This document shows, in pieces, positions 54,718 through 62,433 of a stretch of DNA of 64,000 bases. The notes under the pieces are model-generated. The model worked only from the letters and a program-made list of their open reading frames with translations, had not been told where the DNA came from and searched no databases. The stretch is from assembly GCA_947447355.1 (NCBI GenBank), contig CANFJF010000002.1:49381-113380 (forward strand). The letters are read 5' to 3'. Every line of letters begins with the position of its first letter. Within the stretch, counting starts at the first letter, position 1. Source of the DNA: Comamonadaceae bacterium (GTDB lineage Bacteria > Pseudomonadota > Gammaproteobacteria > Burkholderiales > Burkholderiaceae_C). The position numbers were made by a program, and so were the translations under genes.

Positions 54718-55191
54718 TCACTTTTCCATGTTTTGCAATAGTTTTGGCAGTGTTTGGTCTGCCGTATTTTGCTGCTCTGGTGTGAATACCGCGTAAAGTG
54801 CTTTGGCCGCGATGGAAAAATGATCCGCCAGCGAGAAACGGTATTGGGCCAGTGACAAATGTCGTTCTACGGCCTGTAACGCGGACAACTCGTACGAGTC
54901 GACGGTGACACGGGACGGTGCCATGGCGAAATCTCGGTAGCGCGCAGAGAAGTTGTCCCATGCGGTCCCCTGCTCAGGCGTGATCATGAGCCGCATCCGC
55001 AGGTCATACAGCTGGTTGGTGACTTGTTCTGTGCGCGAGATCGATGGCCCTCGATTGTCGCCAGACGGGCTGCTTTGACCGCTGCCGCCTTGGCCGCGCC
55101 GCATACCGCCTCCACCAAACTGCGCATGGCTGTCAATGACCATACCGGCAAGCGCTAAGGTAACAGCAAGACATCGACCGATATTTTTCAT
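54718..55191 (-). CDS. Spy/CpxP-like periplasmic LTXXQ-type protein
   Basis: The 157-residue exported protein has a signal sequence ending near SHAQ and a Gly-rich start. MITPEQGTAWDNFSARY near residues 70-85 and VFTPEQQNTADQ near 135-147 are LTxxQ-type repeats of the Spy/CpxP fold. Such proteins act as periplasmic chaperones or stress-sensor partners (Cpx, Bae). Because it lies directly upstream of the RND operon on the same strand, it may share envelope-stress control with it. In E. coli, spy and mdtABC are both BaeR targets, which is a suggestive parallel. Confidence 0.7.
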   Translation of the reverse strand: MKNIGRCLAVTLALAGMVIDSHAQFGGGGMRRGQGGSGQSSPSGDNRGPSISRTEQVTNQLYDLRMRLMITPEQGTAWDNFSARYRDFAMAPSRVTVDSYELSALQAVERHLSLAQYRFSLADHFSIAAKALYAVFTPEQQNTADQTLPKLLQNMEK

Positions 55192-55296
55192 TGAATAAAT
55201 TTTTTTTTGATATTAGTTGCTGATTCGAATGGATGCGGAGGATTCTAAGACAGGCGCTGCAGGGGCCCCGCGCCTGTCGATGGCCCCTCTTTTCAA

Positions 55297-55956
55297 TTAC
55301 ATGAAGTGATAGTTCACGCCCAGGCTGAACGCATTGATGCCAGTTTGACCTGTCACGCTGGTGCTACCGACCCGGTCGTAATGAATGTATTCAGCGGTTG
55401 CATCGATATTGCGGCTGACTGAATAAGCCGTGCCGAGACCCGTGACCAAACCTGTCGTGATGCTGCTAGTGCCGGCATTGGTGGCGCCACCCGTGTTGGA
55501 TGTCAAATTGAGTGACGTTCTCCACTGTTCAGCACCCAAGCGTCCGTAGACCGACCATTTGTTGTCGATAGGCAGTCGGCCGACGACACTCAAGCCAAGG
55601 CCATGGGCTTTCCAAGTGCCACTGGCTGTGTCTGCCGAAGGTGTCGAAACCGCTGATTGGACATTCATCGTGCCAACCCGGTCGTAACTCCCTTCAATCG
55701 CAAAATTCGAATTCAATTGATAACCCAAGCGCACGTTCGGGTTGGTGCTACTGCTGTCCGCTGTGCTGCTGGTTCCCAAACCTTGGGCAGCCATCGCGCT
55801 GTCAATTTTCCCGCCCAAACCAGATGCGCTGCTATAGGCCAAGCCGCCACCGATGTAAACACTGGTCACTGGCTCTGCCGCAAAAGCTGTTGATGAGATC
55901 AACACCGCACCGGTACAAGCCAAGCCGATGGATGATAGGAGTGAATGCAATTTCAT
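55297..55956 (-). CDS. Outer-membrane beta-barrel protein (OmpA/OmpW-like transmembrane domain)
   Basis: The 219-residue protein has a signal ending near STAFAAE and about eight amphipathic beta-strands with Gly-rich turns (SVYIGGGLAYSSASGL, NVRLGYQLNSNFAIEGSYDRVG, ANVDATAEYIHYDRVG-like) and ends in FSLGVNYHFM, an aromatic C-terminal residue pattern needed for barrel insertion. It resembles eight-stranded OmpA-like or Opa/OmpX barrels. No lipobox. It is divergent from the DUF6515 gene, with motif repeats between. Confidence 0.75.
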   Translation of the reverse strand: MKLHSLLSSIGLACTGAVLISSTAFAAEPVTSVYIGGGLAYSSASGLGGKIDSAMAAQGLGTSSTADSSSTNPNVRLGYQLNSNFAIEGSYDRVGTMNVQSAVSTPSADTASGTWKAHGLGLSVVGRLPIDNKWSVYGRLGAEQWRTSLNLTSNTGGATNAGTSSITTGLVTGLGTAYSVSRNIDATAEYIHYDRVGSTSVTGQTGINAFSLGVNYHFM

Positions 55957-56075
55957 ACGAATACCTTAATAGTTAGTTAGCGCCAGAAAGATCCGGCTGA
56001 CATTGCGCACCAAGTACGCAGCCCCTATGGTTTGGCGGTCGTGTTGCCCTTGCATTTCAATACGCTGCTGCCATA

Positions 56076-56147
56076 TGTCAAATGACACGAAAGGCGTTCC
56101 ATGAAATGACCGGCGTATGAGTTGCAGAAAGCACATGTCATTTGTCA
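56076..56147. promoter_or_regulatory. Cluster of TGTCA/AAATGAC operator-like repeats
   Basis: TGTCA-AA-TGACA (56076-56087) is a dyad. AAATGAC recurs at 56104-56110, 24 bases after the first copy at 56080, and appears inverted within TGTCATTTGTCA at 56136-56147. The cluster lies in the 288-base gap between the barrel gene and the DUF6515 gene, which are divergent. Repeated half-sites at about two-turn spacing suggest binding by a dimeric or OmpR-type regulator. The rest of the gap shows nothing I can support. Confidence 0.4.
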
Positions 56148-56244
56148 CATATCAAGCGTCTTATGGATACACAAAGAATGCATGATGGGCGCACCATTTG
56201 CTTGCGTCACTTGCCGCAGTCGGCCCTTTGAAAGAGAGCTCATC

Positions 56245-56880
56245 ATGAAGAACCACGTCGTCAAAATTGCAATCATCTTGGCTGCGCTGACTGGCCTCAG
56301 CCTGCCGGCGATCAGTCAGGAGCGGCAGCAGCGCGGCGTCCATGCCCGTGAGGCGCCGCATGTGGATCAACGCGCTCGCAATGTCCGTGCGGTTCCACCC
56401 ATTGGTTATGCCGCGACGGGGCTGCCCAGAGGCAGCATCCATATTGCACACGGCGGTAGTCACTACTTTTTCGATGGCGGCGTTTGGTTCAGGCCGTATG
56501 GCGGACGCTACATGGTGATCGCTCCGCCCCTCGGTATTGTGGTGCCCTTGTTGCCGCCCGACTACTTCACCTTGGATGTCAATGGCATGCCTTATTACTA
56601 TGCCAACGGCACTTATTACGCGACGCAGCCTGGCGGTGGCTACAGCGTTGTCGCAGCGCCGCCGGGCGTGGCGGTACCGGTACAAGTCGGGCCCAACGTC
56701 GGCTCGCTGGCGGCCTTGGTGGTTGAGGCCAGAAATGGCCAAAGTCAGGCGCAAAGAGAAGCTGATCAACAGGCTTGCAACGGTTTGGCTGCAACGCAAC
56801 CGGGCGCAGCGGCTGACGCTACCCTTTACCAGCGTTCCTTTGCTGTCTGTATGAACGGGCTGGGCTACACCGTGCGCTGA
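56245..56880 (+). CDS. DUF6515-like periplasmic protein
   Basis: The 211-residue product starts at ATG 56245 with AGAGAG before it. After a signal sequence (IILAALTGLSLPAISQ), it has the HYFFDGGVWFRPYGGRYMVIAPPLGIVVPLLPPDY segment and GMPYYYANGTYYA repeats, which recall DUF6515. The C-terminal third has a C-x21-C pair in DQQACNGLA and FAVCMNGLGYTVR. Function unknown; related proteins lie near stress and envelope genes. The stop overlaps the candidate start of the DegQ-like gene (TGATG). Confidence 0.7.
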   Translation: MKNHVVKIAIILAALTGLSLPAISQERQQRGVHAREAPHVDQRARNVRAVPPIGYAATGLPRGSIHIAHGGSHYFFDGGVWFRPYGGRYMVIAPPLGIVVPLLPPDYFTLDVNGMPYYYANGTYYATQPGGGYSVVAAPPGVAVPVQVGPNVGSLAALVVEARNGQSQAQREADQQACNGLAATQPGAAADATLYQRSFAVCMNGLGYTVR

Positions 56881-58442
56881 TGACTAAGCCCCCGACACTT
56901 TTTGCACTCAATCAACCATTGCGAAACACCTTCATGAATATCAAGACAATCTCACCTTCGCGTTCAGTGATCAGCCTGTCCATGACAGCCCTGTTGACGC
57001 TTGCTGTAGCAGGCCACACGCAGCAGATTCACGCGCAAGGGCTGCTGCAGCCGGTGGCGGCGGGTGCTGCAACACGCGCGCCAATGGTGGTTGGCGTGCT
57101 GCCCGACATGGCCAGTATTGCCGAGCGCTTTGGCCCCGCTGTGGTCAACATCAGCGTCAGCGGCACCCGCAAAGTGTCGACCGCTTCTGATGGCACGGCG
57201 GACAGTGCAGGGGACGACGCGGATACACCGTCCGAGTCCGATGAATCTGGCGCAATGGGGGACTTCTTGCGACGTTTCCAAAAGCGTTATGGAGGGCTTC
57301 CGCCTCAGATGCTGCTGCCCATGCATGGGGAAGGTTCCGGTTTTATTGTGCGCGCGGATGGCCTGATTCTGACCAACGCTCATGTCGTCAACGACGCGGA
57401 GGAGGTCGTCGTCAAATTGACTGATCGGCGCGAGTTCCGCGCCAAAGTCTTAGGGGTCGATAAGTTGACCGATATTGCCGTCATCAAGATTGACGCCGAT
57501 GACTTGCCGTTCATGACACTGTCGCCGCCACAGCCGCCTCGCGTGGGTGATTGGGTGATGGCTATCGGCTCCCCTTATGGATTTGAAAATACCGTCACGG
57601 TGGGCGTCATCAGCGCCACCCGACGCTCACTTCCGGGCGACTCCTCAGTGCCGTTTATTCAGACCGACGTCGCCATCAATCCGGGCAATTCCGGTGGGCC
57701 GCTGATCAATATGCGCGGTGAAGTGGTTGGCATCAACTCGCAAATTTACTCGGGCACCGGTGGCTACCAAGGTTTGTCGTTTGCCATCCCGATTGGTTTG
57801 GCACAGCGCATCGCGCAACAAATCATCAGCACCGGCGGCGTGCGCCACGCCAAACTGGGCGTCTCAATTCAAGACGTCAGTCAGACCTTGGCCGAGTCGT
57901 TCAAGTTGGACAAACCACGCGGGGCACTGGTGTCGGATGTCACCAAGGGTGGTTCAGCCGAACGCGCAGGCGTGGCCAGTGGTGACGTGATTTTGGCCGT
58001 CAACGGACAAGCGGTTGATTTGTCCGGTGACTTGCCGGCCATGGTGAGTTTGGCGCAGCCCGGCGAGGCCATCGCGCTGGATGTTTGGCGGCGCGGCACC
58101 AAGCTCACGCTGCACGGTCTGCTGGACGATGCCAAGCCGCCGGTGCTTAAGACGCCCGATGACGCGCACAAACCCACCGGGCGCATGGGCTTGGCCTTGC
58201 GTCTGCTGAGTCCTGACGAAAAGAGACTGTCTGGTGCTGCATCCGGCTTGTTCATTGAGAGCGTCAGTGAGGCCGCGACACGTGCTGGTGTGCAAACGGG
58301 GGATCTGCTGTTGGCCATCAACGGCCTGCCGGTGGTGAGTGTGGCTCAGGCGCTCACGGTGGTGGCACCGGCCGACAAGTCTGCTGCTGTTTTGATCATG
58401 CGCGGAGACAGCAAGCTGTATGTTCCCCTTCGCCTGCTCTGA
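56880..58442 (+). CDS. Periplasmic serine protease DegQ/DegP (HtrA) family
   Basis: The 520-residue protein has a serine protease domain with H168 (LILTNAHVVND), D198 (KLTDIAVIKID) and S271 (NPGNSGGPL), followed by two PDZ domains near residues 310-400 and 420-515 (the second containing SGLFIESVSEAATRAGVQ). The signal sequence is clear from MNIKTISPSRSV at 56934; a start at 56880 overlaps the previous stop and adds 18 residues. HtrA proteases degrade misfolded envelope proteins. The position fits a stress-response group with the two-component genes that follow. An acidic linker (DSAGDDADTPSESDE) between signal and protease is unusual. Confidence 0.9.
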   Translation: MTKPPTLFALNQPLRNTFMNIKTISPSRSVISLSMTALLTLAVAGHTQQIHAQGLLQPVAAGAATRAPMVVGVLPDMASIAERFGPAVVNISVSGTRKVSTASDGTADSAGDDADTPSESDESGAMGDFLRRFQKRYGGLPPQMLLPMHGEGSGFIVRADGLILTNAHVVNDAEEVVVKLTDRREFRAKVLGVDKLTDIAVIKIDADDLPFMTLSPPQPPRVGDWVMAIGSPYGFENTVTVGVISATRRSLPGDSSVPFIQTDVAINPGNSGGPLINMRGEVVGINSQIYSGTGGYQGLSFAIPIGLAQRIAQQIISTGGVRHAKLGVSIQDVSQTLAESFKLDKPRGALVSDVTKGGSAERAGVASGDVILAVNGQAVDLSGDLPAMVSLAQPGEAIALDVWRRGTKLTLHGLLDDAKPPVLKTPDDAHKPTGRMGLALRLLSPDEKRLSGAASGLFIESVSEAATRAGVQTGDLLLAINGLPVVSVAQALTVVAPADKSAAVLIMRGDSKLYVPLRLL

Positions 58443-58460
58443 GAGCCTAGCGACTGACGT

Positions 58461-59192
58461 TCAGTACAAGGTTTCGACGTCGCTTGCGAGTCGGTAGCCG
58501 GCGCCGCGCTCCGTCAAAATCAAGATCGGGTTGGTGGCGTCGGTCTCTATTTTTAAGCGCAGTCGGCGAATCTGCACATCCACCGTGCGGTCATAGACTT
58601 CCGCCTCATGCAGCCGCGACATCGACAGCAATTGGTCGCGTGAAAGCACTCGCTGCGGCGCGCGGCACAGCGCGTTCAGCAAGCTCAACTCGCCGTTTGA
58701 GAGTTCGACCGAGAGTCCAGAAGGGGACACCAGCCGCCGTGTGCGTAAATTCAACTCCCAGCCCGAGAAACGAAAAGCCCGGCGCGTGTTATCGCGCTCA
58801 GGCAAGGTTGCCTGCACTTGGTAGCGCCGCAGCACTGCACGCAGCCGCGCCAGCAGTTCGCGTGGGCTGAAGGGCTTGGTGACGTAGTCGTCTGCGCCCA
58901 GCTCCAAGCCCATCACGCGGTCGGCCTCTTCATTTTGGCCGGTCAGCAAAACTATCGGCACGGCAGCCCTCTCGCGCAAAGCACGTGCCAGTTGCATGCC
59001 GTCTTCACCTGGCAGCTTCAAGTCCAAAACCACCAAGTCAATGGCTTCCCTGTCAAAGATTTCAAACATGGCCCTCCCGGAGACTGCAACACTGACGCGC
59101 ATGTCGTTCTTGCCGAGGTACTCGGACACCAAGTCCCGAATATCGGGATCGTCATCAACAACAAGAATATGCGGGGTGGTGTGGGTGTTCAT
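58461..59192 (-). CDS. OmpR-family response regulator
   Basis: The 243-residue regulator has a receiver domain with phosphorylation site D57 in LVVLDLKLPGEDG, the acidic pair near residues 13-15 (VVDDDPDI), T84-type (LLTGQ) and K106-type (DYVTKPFS) residues, then a winged-helix DNA-binding domain (ELSNGELSLLNALC and RTVDVQIRRLRLKIE). It is probably the partner of an unlinked or adjacent kinase; the kinase gene at 59347 is divergent from it. It ends 18 bases after the protease gene, convergent. Leader region with a dyad: see 59191-59232. Confidence 0.9.
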   Translation of the reverse strand: MNTHTTPHILVVDDDPDIRDLVSEYLGKNDMRVSVAVSGRAMFEIFDREAIDLVVLDLKLPGEDGMQLARALRERAAVPIVLLTGQNEEADRVMGLELGADDYVTKPFSPRELLARLRAVLRRYQVQATLPERDNTRRAFRFSGWELNLRTRRLVSPSGLSVELSNGELSLLNALCRAPQRVLSRDQLLSMSRLHEAEVYDRTVDVQIRRLRLKIETDATNPILILTERGAGYRLASDVETLY

Positions 59193-59232
59193 GCGTACAG
59201 TCCAGTGAATTTCTTCGCGGTAGTGTACGCAT
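59191..59232. repeat. Inverted repeat covering the response regulator start codon
   Basis: ATGCGTACA (59191-59199) and TGTACGCAT (59224-59232) form a perfect 9-base dyad with a 24-base spacer. In the minus-strand mRNA, the 3' arm reaches the AUG of the regulator gene at 59192-59190, and its ribosome-binding region lies in the loop. It could be an operator or a leader hairpin that occludes translation. Confidence 0.4.
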
Positions 59233-59346
59233 CCTCTGTTGTTTTAAAACTGATTTTTAGGGTTGCGGGTGCACATGGTTGTGTTGCAGATGTCATCTAG
59301 TGCGGGGCTTCTTGAGCGGGGGCGTCGGTTATGCTGCATCCCGTTT

Positions 59347-61443
59347 ATGAACACTACGACACCACCGAAAAAATTCGTGATTTCGCGACTGTGGTGGGTC
59401 GCCATGGGGCTTTGGCTGGTGCTAGCCTTCGTCGCCAGCATCGCGTTGTGGAACCTGCGCGGCAACATTCTCGGTGCCCAGACGCGAGAATTGAACTTGC
59501 TGTCCTTGGCCTTGACCGATGAAATTGACCGAGGGTTGCAGGGGGCCCAAGAGGGCTTGCGCGCTATCCGTCTGGAACTGCGCGAAGCTCGGCTTTCTGC
59601 CACCGGACTGGTGACCGCACGCACCCTGCGCACCCACGCTGACTTGATGCCGCTGGTGAATTCGCTGTGGTTGCTCGACGCGAATGGACAGGTTTTGTCG
59701 GCCTCTGACGCAAGCCATATGCCCGTCTTGACGTCTTTCGCACCCGCCTTGGAGCAGCTTGATCCACTGGCGCAGGACACTGTTGCCATCAGTCGTCCTT
59801 ACACCGATGCAGGTGCACTTGAGCCCATGATTGCGCTGGCGATTCGGTCGGCAACTTCCCCCGGTGTCTCTCAAGGTTGGATTCTTGCCGCCATGCCCGC
59901 GACCAAACTGTTGGGAGCTTTCTCTATCGCAGCACCTTCGGCTGACGCCCGGATGGTGGTTTTTCGGGACGATGGTGCGCGCTTGGTGGGATCCAATGAG
60001 TCGGCCTCAAGGCTAGACGAAGCCAGTTGGGTGCAAGGTCTGAAGTTCCGAAAAGCCATGGAGCTGAGACGCTTGTCTGACGGCAGCGAGCATCTCGTCA
60101 CTTGGCATGACGTCCCTCTTTTTGGACTCCGAATCATGGTTTCGCGAGACCTCAAAGCCGTGCTGCGTGAGTTCAATGGGGTGGTGGTGTTAACGGCCAT
60201 CGGCTTGGTTTTGTTTTTACTCATCATGGTGGTTTCTCTACAGCTGGTGCTGCGTGCTGAGCGACGCAGTGTTGTGGCGCAGCAAGCGCTGCAGGCGCAG
60301 CTATCCCGTGCTAACAAACTACAGTCCCTGGGAACGCTCGCGGGGGGTGTTGCACATGACTTCAACAACGTCTTGGCGGCCATCGTTGGCTTTGGCGAAA
60401 TGGCGCAAGACGCAGCCCCCTCAGGAAGTGACCAGGCTCGGCAGATCGACCGAGTGCTGCAGGCAGCGCAACGGGGCAAAGCACTGATTGAAAGGATCTT
60501 GGCTTTCAGCCGTGGCGGTGCCCACGTGTCGCTCGTTTTTGAACTGGAACCCGTGCTGGTGGAGGTATTGGATTTGTTGGCGGCTACGTTGCGTGCGAAT
60601 GTAGTTTTAGAGCGGCAGCTTGATGCGCCCGAGACTCGACTGCGAGGTGATCCCACACAGACTTTTGAGGCGGTGATGAATCTGTGTACCAATGCGATGC
60701 AAGCCATGCCGTCAGGCGGTATGTTGAGTGTTCGGCTTGAGCATCAGACGATGCTGGAGCCGCGTGTTTTATCGCACAGCCAGTTGGGCGTGGGTCGCTA
60801 TGCGGTTTTAACTGTGTCGGATCAGGGGCAAGGCATCACAGCGGAAGTGATGGAGCATTTGTTTGAACCGTTCTTCACGACCCGAAGCGCTGAGTCAGGC
60901 ACCGGCCTCGGCTTGGCCGTGGTGCACGGTGTTGTGACCGAATTTGGGGGCGCAATCGACGTTCACAGCCAGGTGGGAAAGGGCTCTACTTTCACCTTGT
61001 ACTTTCCGGAGTGCACTGCTCCCTTGGACCCAGCCTTGATGCCTGCGCTACCGGCCCCCGCAGGTCGTGGGCAAACCGTGCTGGTGCTTGACGATGAACC
61101 CACCTTGGTGGCATTGATGGAAGAAATGTTGACCGGTTTGGGCTACCAGGCCGTGGGTTATTCCGATCCGATCGATGCTTTGCAGGTCCTTATTGATAAT
61201 CCGCAACAGTTTGCGGCGGTCATCACCGACGAGGTGATGCCCGGGTTGACGGGCACGCAATTGACCCAAAAGCTGATACAAGCCTTCGGTTCGCAGGGGC
61301 CGCACTTGCCTGTGTTGCTGGTCAGCGGTTACGGCGGTGCCTTGTTGGCGCAAAGGGCCGTCGATGCGGGTGTTTCCAGGGTTCTGGCGAAGCCTTTGCG
61401 CCGAGCGGACTTGGCCAATGCATTGGCCGCGTTGGTGCCCTGA
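59347..61443 (+). CDS. Hybrid sensor histidine kinase with C-terminal receiver
   Basis: The 698-residue kinase starts at ATG 59347 (MNTTTPPKKF), not at the upstream GTG at 59263. It has a membrane span near residues 15-38, a periplasmic sensor region to about residue 275, and a second span near 280-305. H337 in GGVAHDFNNVLAAIVGFGEMA is the phosphoacceptor, then N-box NLCTNAMQAMPSGG and GTGLGLAVVHGVV of the ATPase domain. A receiver domain (LDDEPTLV, D628 in VITDEVMPG, K in VLAKPLRR) ends it. The HDFNN-type dimerisation box is typical of hybrid kinases. Its target is unknown. Confidence 0.92.
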   Translation: MNTTTPPKKFVISRLWWVAMGLWLVLAFVASIALWNLRGNILGAQTRELNLLSLALTDEIDRGLQGAQEGLRAIRLELREARLSATGLVTARTLRTHADLMPLVNSLWLLDANGQVLSASDASHMPVLTSFAPALEQLDPLAQDTVAISRPYTDAGALEPMIALAIRSATSPGVSQGWILAAMPATKLLGAFSIAAPSADARMVVFRDDGARLVGSNESASRLDEASWVQGLKFRKAMELRRLSDGSEHLVTWHDVPLFGLRIMVSRDLKAVLREFNGVVVLTAIGLVLFLLIMVVSLQLVLRAERRSVVAQQALQAQLSRANKLQSLGTLAGGVAHDFNNVLAAIVGFGEMAQDAAPSGSDQARQIDRVLQAAQRGKALIERILAFSRGGAHVSLVFELEPVLVEVLDLLAATLRANVVLERQLDAPETRLRGDPTQTFEAVMNLCTNAMQAMPSGGMLSVRLEHQTMLEPRVLSHSQLGVGRYAVLTVSDQGQGITAEVMEHLFEPFFTTRSAESGTGLGLAVVHGVVTEFGGAIDVHSQVGKGSTFTLYFPECTAPLDPALMPALPAPAGRGQTVLVLDDEPTLVALMEEMLTGLGYQAVGYSDPIDALQVLIDNPQQFAAVITDEVMPGLTGTQLTQKLIQAFGSQGPHLPVLLVSGYGGALLAQRAVDAGVSRVLAKPLRRADLANALAALVP

Positions 61444-61471
61444 TTGCGCTGAGCCAGCCATTGCGCCTCAT

Positions 61472-61488
61472 TTGCATGACAGATGCAA
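61472..61488. repeat. Small inverted repeat in the kinase-unknown gap
   Basis: TTGCAT and ATGCAA flank GACAG as a perfect dyad, downstream of the kinase stop. It may be a regulatory site of the next gene; not a terminator since no T run follows. Confidence 0.25.
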
Positions 61489-61528
61489 CACAAGGTCCTT
61501 CATTTCGACACAAGACTGGCTGGTCCGG

Positions 61529-61553
61529 CTGAGAAGATCAATCATATTCTCAG
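61529..61553. repeat. Inverted repeat before the unknown gene at 61577
   Basis: CTGAGAA and TTCTCAG form a perfect dyad separated by 11 bases, ending 23 bases before the ATG at 61577 and just upstream of the AGGAG ribosome site. An operator or leader hairpin is possible. Confidence 0.3.
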
Positions 61554-61576
61554 TTCTAACCTAGGAGTGACGTGAC

Positions 61577-62035
61577 ATGCGCATGGATGCCCCCCCCGAT
61601 CTGGCCGCCTCTGACTGCAATACGTCTGCGGAGACTGTCGCTGAACTGGTCGGCCAAGTCTATGAGACCGCGCCAGCCGCCGAGCGCAGCCATATGCTCG
61701 AACAATTACTCCGACCCTTGGGCGTACTGTCCGTGTTTGGTATCGCCCACGGTATCTTCGCGAACATACGTTTCAAGGGTGGAAGGCCGGAACTGCATGT
61801 TCTGCCCGAAGATTTATTGAATGTTGGCGCCAATGATGTTGTTGCACTTGTGAATCATGTGCAGCAGGTCAGTGTTGAAACCGTCGACGGATTGGCGCAG
61901 ATGCTTTCCGCGTCACCTCTGATGGCTGGTTCTGCCGCTGCTGCGCTGCTGATTACCATGCTGAAACTTCGTGCCAACTCCCGGGCGATGGGTAGCGCCT
62001 CCTGGTCGCGTGATGGGCGTGCCACAGCGCATTGA
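61577..62035 (+). CDS. Unknown protein, mostly helical
   Basis: The 152-residue product has a good ribosome site (AGGAG) before its ATG. No recognised domain. It is acidic at the start, then has AAERSHMLEQLLRPLGVLSVFGIAHGIFANIRF and GANDVVALVNHVQQVSVETVDGLAQMLS segments that look helical, and a hydrophobic helix (LMAGSAAAALLITMLKLRA) near the end. It may be weakly membrane-associated. The next small gene overlaps it by 23 bases if it starts at 62013, suggesting an operon of two. Confidence 0.6.
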   Translation: MRMDAPPDLAASDCNTSAETVAELVGQVYETAPAAERSHMLEQLLRPLGVLSVFGIAHGIFANIRFKGGRPELHVLPEDLLNVGANDVVALVNHVQQVSVETVDGLAQMLSASPLMAGSAAAALLITMLKLRANSRAMGSASWSRDGRATAH

Positions 62036-62387
62036 CTGCCTGGTCAACATGGACGCATACGCTAAATTGTCGATTCATTCTGAAAGCGCTGACTTGACGG
62101 TTGCGGTCAGTTCGCTCGAGCGTTTGCGCGCGCTCTACGTCCGTAGCCATCCGCCCCACGGGCGAACGCCCCTCAACTTAAGAGTTGAAGATCTTCGGGG
62201 AATCGAATGGTTCTCCATGAAGGATGTGGGTCTGCAAGTCGATGTGCTGTTGCCTGCGGGGACTTACAGCGTCACAGCGATGAGGGGGCATTTACGGCGC
62301 AGCTACACCATGACGCTTCAGCCTGGGGTCACGTTTGAACTGCGTCTTCCCAAGGCTATGACGCTGTTGAATTCCACCCAGAATTGA
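62013..62387 (+). CDS. Unknown small soluble protein
   Basis: The 124-residue form (MGVPQRIDCLVNMDAYAKLSI) is my choice of start; 61971 (GTG) and 62049 (ATG) are alternatives. It looks like a compact beta-rich domain (DLTVAVSSLERLRALYV, VGLQVDVLLPAGTYSVTAMRG, RRSYTMTLQPGVTFELRLP) with no known motif. It overlaps the 61577 gene and is likely made with it. The IS element inserts five bases after its stop, so any longer downstream operon has been separated. Confidence 0.5.
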   Translation: MGVPQRIDCLVNMDAYAKLSIHSESADLTVAVSSLERLRALYVRSHPPHGRTPLNLRVEDLRGIEWFSMKDVGLQVDVLLPAGTYSVTAMRGHLRRSYTMTLQPGVTFELRLPKAMTLLNSTQN

Positions 62388-62393
62388 CCCCTT

Positions 62394-62418
62394 GGGGATG
62401 CGGACAATAACTTGGACT
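62394..62418 (+). repeat. Left terminal inverted repeat of the IS element
   Basis: GGGGATGCGG, five diverged bases, then AACTTGGACT match the reverse complement of the right end (21 of 25 positions). Confidence 0.9.
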
Positions 62419-62433
62419 ACTTGGAGGTAGTTC

